This document shows, one piece after another, positions 55,955 to 62,983 of a stretch of DNA of 64,000 bases. Origin of the DNA: Cytobacillus solani (GTDB lineage Bacteria > Bacillota > Bacilli > Bacillales > Cytobacillaceae). The position numbers and the translations under genes are program-made. The stretch covers positions 4,885,121 to 4,949,120 of the forward strand of contig NZ_LJIX01000006.1 of the NCBI RefSeq assembly GCF_001420595.1. Direction: 5' to 3'. The notes beneath the pieces were generated by a model, which was not told where the DNA came from, did not search any database, and saw only the letters and a list, made by a program, of their open reading frames with translations. How positions within the stretch are numbered: position 1 is the first letter of the stretch; every line of letters begins with the position of its first letter.

Positions 55955-56470
55955 TTATACCAGCTCATCCGCGATCATTTTCGCCTTTTCCGCAATCTCT
56001 CTCATATCCTCGACCGGAACAAGCTCGGCTAATTCGTAAGCCAGCGGATTACGGGAAAATTTGTACAATTCGTCCCGCAGCAGGTTCCTTTTTTCTATGG
56101 ATGCATCTATATAAAGCTTGCATGGCTGCCTAGCCTCATCCAAATCATGCAAATCGACATAGCCTGATTTATGAGACTCCAACACAATAGCTGAAAGATC
56201 GATTAGAGCTGAGCAGGCAATATCAATTTCTGCTCGAAATGTGCCGTTAGCACTTTTCACATCAAATCCAATACTTCCGCCGTTCTCCAAGTCCCCCTCA
56301 GAAAGGAGCTCATCGAAACCCAATTCCTCTAAAATCTGATTGAGCGTCACATCCGTTGAGTCCAATTGTTCTAAATAGTCTATTAATGCCAGTGAATCAT
56401 CGGACCCGCCAATTAAATCTCTCCACCATTTGTTTATGTATATGTTCTTCTCCCACTTTCTTTTAAGCAT
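55955..56470 (-). CDS. Protein of unknown function, cassette 1
   Basis: 171 residues, acidic, soluble, without signal peptide or membrane segment; starts MLKRKWEKNIYINKWWRDLIGG. I do not recognise the family. It has no clear ribosome site, so the start is uncertain. It lies just inside attachment-like repeat B and about 110 nt downstream of the larger unknown gene on the same strand, and both have higher GC than the surrounding genes. A two-component toxin/immunity or defence pair is one possibility but is not supported by any motif. Confidence 0.65.
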   Translation of the reverse strand: MLKRKWEKNIYINKWWRDLIGGSDDSLALIDYLEQLDSTDVTLNQILEELGFDELLSEGDLENGGSIGFDVKSANGTFRAEIDIACSALIDLSAIVLESHKSGYVDLHDLDEARQPCKLYIDASIEKRNLLRDELYKFSRNPLAYELAELVPVEDMREIAEKAKMIADELV

Positions 56471-56579
56471 TGTAATTATCCAAATAAGACCGTTTTATTA
56501 TTATAAGAGGTCATAGGCTTTGACTAACGCTTAATCTCTCAAAAGCATACTTATCAATGCCGCTATCGCCGAGCCATCG

Positions 56580-58253
56580 TCAGGCTATACCCGCCGCCTT
56601 TAAGAGACGAATTAACAGCTCCTTGCGCGTTCCCTGTGCCTTGCGAGCCAATGCAGCCAGCTTCTCCGCCTTGCCCCAGATCGGGTACAATACCCGTTCG
56701 GCCTCATCATCCGACAAAGTCTCTATTTGCTGTACTAATAGCGTAAGCTTGTCTTCACTTTCCAGCTCCGGCTGAATTTTCAGCTTTAACGAATCGTGGG
56801 AACGAAGCAGGCAGGAGATCAAGGTGGGCGTCGAGCGTTCCGTTATACCATAGGTCTCGACAAAAACGGCTGTGAACTTGTCATGCACCAGCTGGTGCTC
56901 ATCATCTACAAGGTCTATGTAAGCTTCAACAAGCGGAAAGTACCCTTCGGACGAAAGCCCCAGCCCGAACACAGCATAACTGCCAGGCATGACGCTTTTT
57001 TCGTCATCCACATCTTCATACCATTCGAATTCTACCATCGCCTCACGAGCGTATTCCTCCAATAACGGATGCAGCTCGGAATAAGCCAGAGCATTCGCAA
57101 AAAAACGATGCGTTTCCGATTTGGCTAGCCCCTTGATGGGCAAATACTCTCTCACGCTAGATTTTAACTTGATTTTGTAGCTTTTCGGGAAGCCCTTTCT
57201 GAGCAAAGAGAGAATAAACGAAATTGCCCCTTCATACGCCCCGGCTTCTTCCTTGCGAATAACGATGGTGAAGAGGGAAAAAACATCGTTAGCCTTGCAT
57301 TCGACCAATTCATGGCGCATATGAACGTCTTCTTGAGAGAAGCTGTCGCTGCCCTCCTTCAGCATACGTGTGGCTTTGCCGCTGCCAAGCTGCTTCGCCA
57401 GCTCCAAAAAAGTCAGTCCCCTAAATTTGCTGTAGTTCGGCTCATAACGAATAATCATTACCGCGCCGTACAACAGAAGGTCAATAGGCTGATTTGGCTC
57501 ATCCTTATTCTCAAGAACAGCATCCGGCTTGATCACATACTCATTGCTCCCGTATTCGGAACGGGTAACATCATAGTAACGAGGCAGGAATACATCCTCA
57601 GCCCAGCCAGTCAAACCTCTAATGATATCTCTTCGATGCTCCGCGAGAGCCTCAGCCCGTTCTTTATTCAACTCTTGAATCCGATCAAATAAGGTGATCG
57701 TCTTTGCGGCTTCCGGTTCGGGGAACAAATCCGGATTCAGCAGATGACGCGCCAAAAAGAAAGTTTCCAGCGGCTTTGTCGGGTAAGAGTCCTTCTCCAG
57801 TTTTTTCTCGATATAGGACCGAATTTGCTCTAGAAGCTGCCTCTTTTTCGCTTCATACACAGTTTCCAGCACCGTTAATTCCACAAGCCCGTCCATCGTT
57901 GCGAAAGTTCCTTGGAAGGTAAAACGGTAGTTGATCAACGGCGACGTTTCCAGCTTGTTCAGCCTCTTCCTTACGATTTCCGCCAGCAGGGGCTGAATCT
58001 CATGCAATATCTGCTCCCGCGTAAAGGGTGAAGCTTTCATCGACTTTTTGCCTGCGGCACTCCCCACAGATTTCGAACTGTCGACCCTAGTCCTGCCCGG
58101 TCGATAATCCAGCTTGACAAAGTTAAAGATGCCTACTTGCAGCGTGGTGCGTAAGACCACTTCCTCTGCGTTCTTTCGATTCTCCTGTTCGTCAAACCAA
58201 TTATTGATGGCCGTTTTCATCTCTTCCAGCGCTTCTTTCTGCAATTCGTTCAT
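56580..58253 (-). CDS. Large protein of unknown function with foreign base composition, cassette 1
   Basis: 557 residues, soluble. It starts MNELQKEALEEMKTAINNWFDEQENRKNAEEVV and ends in a helical region ERVLYPIWGKAEKLAALARKA. I see no catalytic motif or known domain. Codon use is visibly richer in G and C than in all neighbours (many GCC, CTG, CGC and GGC codons), which suggests transfer from a higher-GC Firmicute such as a Paenibacillus-like donor. It is the largest gene of the cassette next to rlmH. Confidence 0.75.
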   Translation of the reverse strand: MNELQKEALEEMKTAINNWFDEQENRKNAEEVVLRTTLQVGIFNFVKLDYRPGRTRVDSSKSVGSAAGKKSMKASPFTREQILHEIQPLLAEIVRKRLNKLETSPLINYRFTFQGTFATMDGLVELTVLETVYEAKKRQLLEQIRSYIEKKLEKDSYPTKPLETFFLARHLLNPDLFPEPEAAKTITLFDRIQELNKERAEALAEHRRDIIRGLTGWAEDVFLPRYYDVTRSEYGSNEYVIKPDAVLENKDEPNQPIDLLLYGAVMIIRYEPNYSKFRGLTFLELAKQLGSGKATRMLKEGSDSFSQEDVHMRHELVECKANDVFSLFTIVIRKEEAGAYEGAISFILSLLRKGFPKSYKIKLKSSVREYLPIKGLAKSETHRFFANALAYSELHPLLEEYAREAMVEFEWYEDVDDEKSVMPGSYAVFGLGLSSEGYFPLVEAYIDLVDDEHQLVHDKFTAVFVETYGITERSTPTLISCLLRSHDSLKLKIQPELESEDKLTLLVQQIETLSDDEAERVLYPIWGKAEKLAALARKAQGTRKELLIRLLKAAGIA

Positions 58254-58345
58254 TGTCTTCTGCCTTTCCGCGTGTTCTATCTTTTCTCAACATAATCATA
58301 CTATGAAAATGGAAAACCTTGTTGAATTGATATTCCTCTCCGCCC

Positions 58346-58618
58346 TTACGCTCCTGGTTTTCTATTTGTCAAAGAGTTTAAAGTCCAGTTTTTTGAACTA
58401 GTTTTTATCTGAAAAAAGGAATTGTTTTCAGGGTCTGTAGCTGAATCATAAATAACAACATCATCGTAATAGTCCATAACTAATAAGAAATCCCCTTCAA
58501 CTCCATACATTTCCATCATCTTTAAAATAGCCCAATCTTTTTGGTAATCAAATCTATTTGAAGAACGTGGACCACTAATGTCTCTCTGCTTAACAAATGA
58601 GTCTTTTAGTTTATCCAT
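58346..58618 (-). pseudogene. Truncated Cap4/DUF4297-type dsDNA nuclease
   Basis: 90 residues: QRDISGPRSSNRFDYQKDWAILKMMEMYGVEGDFLLVMDYYDDVVIYDSATDPENNSFFQIKTSSKNWTL, then a short unrelated tail and a stop. This is the N-terminal half of the DUF4297 nuclease domain, with the catalytic QIKT (Q-x-K) motif, found in CBASS Cap4 and other phage-defence effectors of about 400 or more residues. The frame ends where the higher-GC segment begins (about 58345), so the gene was cut by recombination. AGGA lies 8 nt before ATG 58618. Confidence 0.75.
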
Positions 58619-58642
58619 GTAATCAATCCTATTCATTCTCAA

Positions 58643-58991
58643 TCTGAGAGTTTGTTAATATATGAATAAATCATCTTCCTCAATTGTATCGATAAAATAG
58701 GTCCATAACAACATTTTTTACCAATTTTACCATTTTATGTAGTAAAGAAGTAGTAACTTCTCTCTGTTAAATATTACAGTCATTTCCTTAATTCGTATCC
58801 CACATTGATTTTAGGATATATTCTTTGTTTTAATTCTTTTAAAACAAAGAAATGATAAATACAGAGTATTGAATGCTTAGCTAATACATAAAATTTACTA
58901 GTATCAGATATGATGGTTGCTCTATTCATTTATTTCTACTTGTAAATAATTGGGAGTTATTGTACATATTACTTGTTTACCTTGATATTTA
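58643..58991. other. AT-rich stretch between the nuclease remnant and the rlmH terminator
   Basis: About 350 nt without a gene. It contains the promoter region of the truncated nuclease, a GAAGT/ACTTC hairpin near 58750, and the inverted repeat CTTTGTTTTA/TAAAACAAAG near 58825-58850. No further reading frame or RNA is recognised. Confidence 0.4.
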
Positions 58992-59023
58992 AAATGCCGT
59001 TAGTTTATAAACTAACGGCATTT
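58992..59023. terminator. rlmH terminator
   Basis: A perfect 32-bp palindrome, AAATGCCGTTAGTTTA with its complement, lies 17 nt after the rlmH stop. It is the reference case for the hairpins found next to the other attachment-like repeats. Confidence 0.85.
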
Positions 59024-59034
59024 GTGGTAATAAC

Positions 59035-59060
59035 CTCATTTACTTATGATACGGTTCTCC
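59035..59060 (-). repeat. rlmH-end attachment-like repeat, copy A (in rlmH)
   Basis: The 3' end of rlmH itself, containing ACTTATGATACGGTTC on the plus strand and encoding GEPYHK-stop on the minus strand. In staphylococci the same codons (GEAYHK-stop) form the SCC attachment site. Six further copies lie to the left in the same orientation. Confidence 0.88.
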
Positions 59061-59519
59061 CCGCAAAATCCGAAACGCCCGATAAACCTGCTCCACCAAT
59101 ATTAGCCTCATTAACTGATGTGGAAAGGTCATTTTCGAAAAACTCAGTTTCTCATTCGCCCGCTGCAAGACCTCAGAGCTCAGCCCTAGCGATCCTCCGA
59201 TCACAAACGTCACTTTGCTTTTACCATATGTAGCTAACTTATCCAGACCATCAGCCAGCTCCTCTGATATTTTCATTTTCCCCTCAATCGCTAGAGCAAT
59301 GACATGTGCGTCTGGATGGATTTTTGATAGGATCCGCTCGCCTTCCTTTTGTTTCACTTGGAGCATTTCAGTATCGCTTAATTCTTCTGGGGCTTTTTCG
59401 TCTGGGACTTCGATGATTTCTATTTTTGCGTAGGCCGATAGTCTTTTTAAGTATTCATCTATTCCTTGCTTTAAGTATTTTTCTTTTAGTTTGCCAACCG
59501 TAATTATTGAGATATTCAC
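59040..59519 (-). CDS. rlmH: 23S rRNA pseudouridine-1915 N3-methyltransferase RlmH
   Basis: 159 residues, the family length. SPOUT-fold knot: [21 protein letters not shown], then [57 protein letters not shown]. It methylates m3-pseudouridine 1915 in helix 69 of 23S rRNA. It starts at GTG after GAGGATG. Its last codons are the founder of the repeat array. The gene is intact, as expected if every insertion restores its 3' end. Confidence 0.97.
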   Translation of the reverse strand: MNISIITVGKLKEKYLKQGIDEYLKRLSAYAKIEIIEVPDEKAPEELSDTEMLQVKQKEGERILSKIHPDAHVIALAIEGKMKISEELADGLDKLATYGKSKVTFVIGGSLGLSSEVLQRANEKLSFSKMTFPHQLMRLILVEQVYRAFRILRGEPYHK

Positions 59520-59544
59520 AGGTCATCCTCACTTTGTAAACAAG

Positions 59545-59587
59545 ATATCCACATTAGTTATCCACATATCCACATTTTCTATCCACA
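59545..59587 (+). promoter_or_regulatory. Cluster of DnaA-box-like sequences upstream of rlmH
   Basis: Four nonamers: ATATCCACA (59545-59553), TTATCCACA (59558-59566, perfect), ATATCCACA (59566-59574) and CTATCCACA (59579-59587). Further perfect boxes lie at 59810-59818 (complement strand) and 59844-59852. TTATNCACA is the DnaA consensus. The region is normally close to oriC in Bacillus, but no dnaA or dnaN is in the window, so this is a secondary cluster, not the origin itself. Confidence 0.6.
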
Positions 59588-59599
59588 TCTTGTGTGAGA

Positions 59600-59761
59600 T
59601 CATTCGTTCGCCACAAGATATACAGCGTGATTTTGGCAATATTCACAGGCTGTTGATAACTCTTCTTCCTTTGAAATTTTCGATAATTGCGGAAAGGTTT
59701 CGTACTCATCAACGACTGTATCTATTGCTATATCAACATGTTCCTCGCAGCTGTAAATCAT
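59600..59761 (-). CDS. Small CxxH/CxxC-motif protein
   Basis: 53 residues: MIYSCEEHVDIAIDTVVDEYETF, then ACEYCQNHAVYLVANE. The CxxH and CxxC pairs could hold one zinc ion. Similar small proteins are encoded between htrC and rlmH in many Bacillus genomes. AAGGA lies 8 nt before ATG 59761. Function unknown. DnaA-box-like sites lie on both sides. Confidence 0.85.
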   Translation of the reverse strand: MIYSCEEHVDIAIDTVVDEYETFPQLSKISKEEELSTACEYCQNHAVYLVANE

Positions 59762-59878
59762 TTAAGCATTCCTTCTTTCTTCATTTTCACTTGTGATTAT
59801 TATTTGAATTGTGGATAATTTTCATTCCATTCACATTTTCTACTTATCCACATCTCATCATATCAAACCAATAAAAAA

Positions 59879-59910
59879 CAGGAAAGCCTCATTGTGCTTT
59901 CCTGCTTTTA
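59879..59910 (-). terminator. Terminator after htrC
   Basis: CAGGAAAGC (59879-59887) and GCTTTCCTG (59896-59904) form a stem with a minus-strand T-run (TTTTTTATT). Confidence 0.9.
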
Positions 59911-59919
59911 TCTTGGTTA

Positions 59920-61149
59920 TTAGAATGTTTCACCGCTCAGTTTAATGGTTGCTTCTTGAAGCTTACCTGCTCGGTAAAACTTCACTTTCATCTGATCGCC
60001 AACTTTTTTCTGATTATACAAATGCTTTCTAAGCTGAATGACATCCCCTATTGCTTCGCCATCCATTTCAACAATTACATCCATTTCCTTTAAGCCTGCT
60101 TGAGCAGCAGGTGAATTAGGTTCAACAGATGTAATCGCAACTCCTGCTTTCACATCTCGAGGAAGTTTTAATGCCTCTTGCTGATAGTAGCCAGGGATTT
60201 CACTTACCGATGCTAACTGAATACCCATGTATGGTCTTCTTACTTCACCAAATTTCTCTAGGTCCTCAATAATTGGCCGGGCATAATTGATTGGAATAGC
60301 CAATCCGATTCCTTCAACCGCTGACTCAGCAATTTTCATTGAATTAATGCCGATGACTTGGCCACTAATATTAATTAAGGCTCCACCGCTATTCCCTGGG
60401 TTAATGGCTGCATCTGTTTGTAGAACCTCAGCCTGCCAATCAGCTGTTCCATTTTGGTCAATATCAACTGGTACTGTCCGTTCTAAGCCAGAAATAATCC
60501 CTTGTGTGACAGAGCCCTCAAATGTGCCTAATGGATTTCCGATTGCGATGACTGGTTCCCCAGTTTTCAATGCACCTGAATCACCAAATTCAGCAACCGT
60601 TTTAATATCCTTTGAGTCCACTTCCAATACAGCTAGATCTGTCCAAATATCACTGCCAACAAGCTTTGCCGGTATTTTTGTTCCATCTGCAAGACTTACC
60701 TCAAGCTGCTGGGCACCTTCAACCACATGGTGATTCGTTACGATGAAAGCACTTTTCCCCTGCTTTTTATATATAACACCTGAACCAGTTCCAGCTGGCA
60801 CCCCATCTTCACCAGCTTCTCTGGACCAGAAGCCTGCTGCTTGGATATTTGTAATACTAACGACTGCATCCCCCGCTTTATCAACGGCTTTCGTTACATC
60901 TGTTACGACATTAAGGGATACATTTTGCGTAGGAACGTTCGCACTTTCATTATTCGCCGCTTCCTCTTCCAATTGGTTATCCGGCTCGATTGAATACGGC
61001 AAAACATTGTAATCTGCGAGCTTAGGGATTGCAATAATGACAAGAATGGCTCCTAGAATCACACCTACTAGGCTTGCTAAAAAATACCCGCCTTTGTTTC
61101 CTTTTTGTTTATTGGATCGATTTTGATAATCTTGATCATAATAGCCCAC
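59920..61149 (-). CDS. htrC: HtrA-type membrane-anchored serine protease (HtrC/YyxA)
   Basis: 409 residues. An N-terminal cytoplasmic tail and one membrane segment (GGYFLASLVGVILGAILVIIAI) precede a trypsin-like domain with His in VTNHHVVEG, Asp in DLAVLEV and Ser in GNSGGALIN. One PDZ domain follows (KAGVAITSVEPNSPAAQAGLKEMDVIVEMDG). It degrades misfolded proteins at the outer face of the membrane. Its position after walJ matches B. subtilis. Start GTG 61149, with AAAGGA about 10 nt upstream. Confidence 0.95.
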   Translation of the reverse strand: MGYYDQDYQNRSNKQKGNKGGYFLASLVGVILGAILVIIAIPKLADYNVLPYSIEPDNQLEEEAANNESANVPTQNVSLNVVTDVTKAVDKAGDAVVSITNIQAAGFWSREAGEDGVPAGTGSGVIYKKQGKSAFIVTNHHVVEGAQQLEVSLADGTKIPAKLVGSDIWTDLAVLEVDSKDIKTVAEFGDSGALKTGEPVIAIGNPLGTFEGSVTQGIISGLERTVPVDIDQNGTADWQAEVLQTDAAINPGNSGGALINISGQVIGINSMKIAESAVEGIGLAIPINYARPIIEDLEKFGEVRRPYMGIQLASVSEIPGYYQQEALKLPRDVKAGVAITSVEPNSPAAQAGLKEMDVIVEMDGEAIGDVIQLRKHLYNQKKVGDQMKVKFYRAGKLQEATIKLSGETF

Positions 61150-61344
61150 CTTGCACCAGTCCTTTCATTTCACGTCTATTTAAAAAATGAGAGAGCTACA
61201 TGTTTACCTTTAATGTCATGATTAGTCCTAAGATTTATTCTTCCTTCTTACCCATTATTATACTCCCTCAATTTTTATAAGCTAAGAAAAAAGCAATTGT
61301 AAAACTCAATCTTACGACTTTGTTCATAAGTTTGATGAATTTTG

Positions 61345-61380
61345 TTAAAAAAAATGAGCATCGCCTTAAGCGATGCCCAT
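61345..61380 (-). terminator. Terminator of the wal operon after walJ
   Basis: ATGAGCATCGC (61354-61364) pairs with GCGATGCCCAT (61370-61380), with eight T on the minus strand. It begins 4 nt after the walJ stop. Confidence 0.92.
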
Positions 61381-61384
61381 TCTA

Positions 61385-62179
61385 TTAAACCGCTGTTAAT
61401 GCCGTCGGAATTTTCGGGTCTGTATCAAACAGGTCAAACTGCTCCCCTACTCTAATCCCTCTGCCCTCAAGCGTTTGTGCAACAGCCATTCTCGCTAAAT
61501 CCTTCATATTATTGTCCTGGCTTAAATGAGCCAAATAAATGCGCTTTGTTCGATCCCCAGCTACTTCACTCATGGCAATCGCCGCATCCTCATTAGAGAC
61601 ATGGCCAACATCGCTTAAGATTCTTCGTTTAATACTCCAAGGATACCTTCCCATTCTAAGCATCTGCACATCATGATTACTTTCGAATACATACGCATCC
61701 GCATTGGAAATAAGGCCCTTCATCCGGTCACTTACATAGCCTGTATCTGTTATAATAACCACTTTCTTTTGCCCATGATGAAAAACGTAGAACATCGGGT
61801 CTGCCGCATCATGGGAAACACCGAATGATTCGACATCTAAAGAACCGAATGTCTTTACGGTTTCCATATTAAAAACAAACTTCTGCTCAACAGGTACTTG
61901 TCCAATTAAGCCATCCATTGCCTGCCATGTTTTTTCGTTTGCATACACAGGTAATTTATATTTTCTAGCCACAATTCCGACACCTTTAATATGATCACTA
62001 TGCTCATGTGTAACTAAAATACCTGAGAGCTTCCCCATATCCCGGTCAATCTTTTGAAATAAGGCTTCCATCTGTTTCCCGCTTAGACCAGCATCAACCA
62101 AAAATGAATGATCCTCTGTCTCAACATAGATCGCATTCCCCGTACTTCCGCTTGCGAGAACGCTAAATTCCAAGGACAT
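61385..62179 (-). CDS. walJ: Metallo-beta-lactamase-fold hydrolase WalJ (YycJ)
   Basis: 264 residues. Metal-binding motif [10 protein letters not shown], then [17 protein letters not shown], Asp in ITDTGYVSD, and the C-terminal His in [11 protein letters not shown] 5'-3' exonuclease-type MBL protein linked to the WalRK cell-wall regulon and reported to coordinate wall synthesis with DNA replication. It lies 6 nt after walI in the conserved operon. Confidence 0.95.
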   Translation of the reverse strand: MSLEFSVLASGSTGNAIYVETEDHSFLVDAGLSGKQMEALFQKIDRDMGKLSGILVTHEHSDHIKGVGIVARKYKLPVYANEKTWQAMDGLIGQVPVEQKFVFNMETVKTFGSLDVESFGVSHDAADPMFYVFHHGQKKVVIITDTGYVSDRMKGLISNADAYVFESNHDVQMLRMGRYPWSIKRRILSDVGHVSNEDAAIAMSEVAGDRTKRIYLAHLSQDNNMKDLARMAVAQTLEGRGIRVGEQFDLFDTDPKIPTALTAV

Positions 62180-62185
62180 ATTCTC

Positions 62186-62983
62186 TCACTCCACTATTTT
62201 TTTCTCTTCATTGTTTAATTGCATTATCTGCCCCTCGTACGCGTGGACAAATATATTCTCTTCCCCATTAATCACAAAGCGCCAAGCAGGTGTCAGCACC
62301 TGGGATGTACCAGTATGAAGAAAGGTTACATAGCCTAACTCGACTTTTGAGATTTTGCTTTTCGGCTTTAAGGAGCCCTTTTCATATAATGTTTCAATCG
62401 CTTTAAGCGGCTGGATTATTTTTTCCTTTTCTGAAAGCTCTTCAATTTTCTCTAAAATCGTTTGCTGATAGGAAACAATATCATTTTCAGCATTTAGCCA
62501 TATCGTCAATTCCCCGCTAATATTTTTATAGAAAACTTTGTCCTTAAACTGCTGATAGTAGGTAATTTTGTTTTCATCTTTTCCCCAGAAACGATACTGA
62601 TCACCATATATCACATGGTTTTTAACAAAAGAATTAATCTCTGCCGTATCTAACTTATCCTTTAACTCATACGGCTTATCTAGGGTGGCTGTTAAGACCA
62701 AGCCATCATTTACCGTTACTTGCTGCCCTTTTAGCTTTGGATCATCCAATCCATCATCATTCGTAAAGTTTTTAGGCGTAGCACTTAAATAGTTATCTTT
62801 TTGAATATTTTTCGGAAGATCATTATACTCAATTTCATCCGCTTTCAGTCTTTTATCAAATGATGGCTCCACAATTAATTCATATTGACTTGAATCCTTT
62901 AATTTAAAGAACTCATACATTAAATAGATATCGAGTACAAGAAAGGTCAATATAAAGATTGTTTTAATTTTACTCCAATCCAT
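62186..62983 (-). CDS. yycI: WalK-regulating membrane protein YycI (WalI)
   Basis: 265 residues. One N-terminal membrane segment (KTIFILTFLVLDIYLMYEFFKL), then an extracytoplasmic YycH/YycI-type domain. With YycH it binds the WalK sensor kinase in the membrane and tunes its activity. The start overlaps the end of yycH by 14 nt, showing translational coupling. Confidence 0.95.
   Translation of the reverse strand: MDWSKIKTIFILTFLVLDIYLMYEFFKLKDSSQYELIVEPSFDKRLKADEIEYNDLPKNIQKDNYLSATPKNFTNDDGLDDPKLKGQQVTVNDGLVLTATLDKPYELKDKLDTAEINSFVKNHVIYGDQYRFWGKDENKITYYQQFKDKVFYKNISGELTIWLNAENDIVSYQQTILEKIEELSEKEKIIQPLKAIETLYEKGSLKPKSKISKVELGYVTFLHTGTSQVLTPAWRFVINGEENIFVHAYEGQIMQLNNEEKKIVE

Larger units (their letters stand above)
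41497..59060. mobile_element. Composite island: serial SCC-type cassettes stacked at the 3' end of rlmH (inferred)
   Basis: Seven direct repeats of the rlmH 3' end (start points 41497, 45259, 47695, 50913, 53527, 55821 and 59035) delimit six segments of 3.8, 2.4, 3.2, 2.6, 2.3 and 3.2 kb. Six of the seven repeats have a terminator hairpin within 10-40 nt on the low-coordinate side, that is, just after the GEPYHK-stop codons when read as rlmH is read. The rlmH 3' end is the known target of staphylococcal SCC serine recombinases. No recombinase, replicase or transposase of full length is present in any segment, so movement would need enzymes in trans or the segments are fixed remnants. The reading as serial integration is inference from repeat identity, orientation and location. 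Confidence 0.7.

Noticed and set aside
41497-59060. Integron-like gene-cassette array
   Set aside because: No integron integrase and no attC-type 7-bp core sites were seen. The repeats match the rlmH 3' end and each cassette has its own promoters, which fits SCC-type integration better.
41497-59060. Interpretation of the repeats as REP/BIME-type dispersed palindromes or transposon ends
   Set aside because: All copies are in one orientation, begin exactly in rlmH, keep its terminal codons and stop, and are mostly followed by distinct terminators. Dispersed repeats would not be expected to keep these features.
59545-59852. Chromosomal origin of replication
   Set aside because: DnaA-box-like sites are clustered, but dnaA, dnaN and an obvious AT-rich unwinding element are absent from the window.
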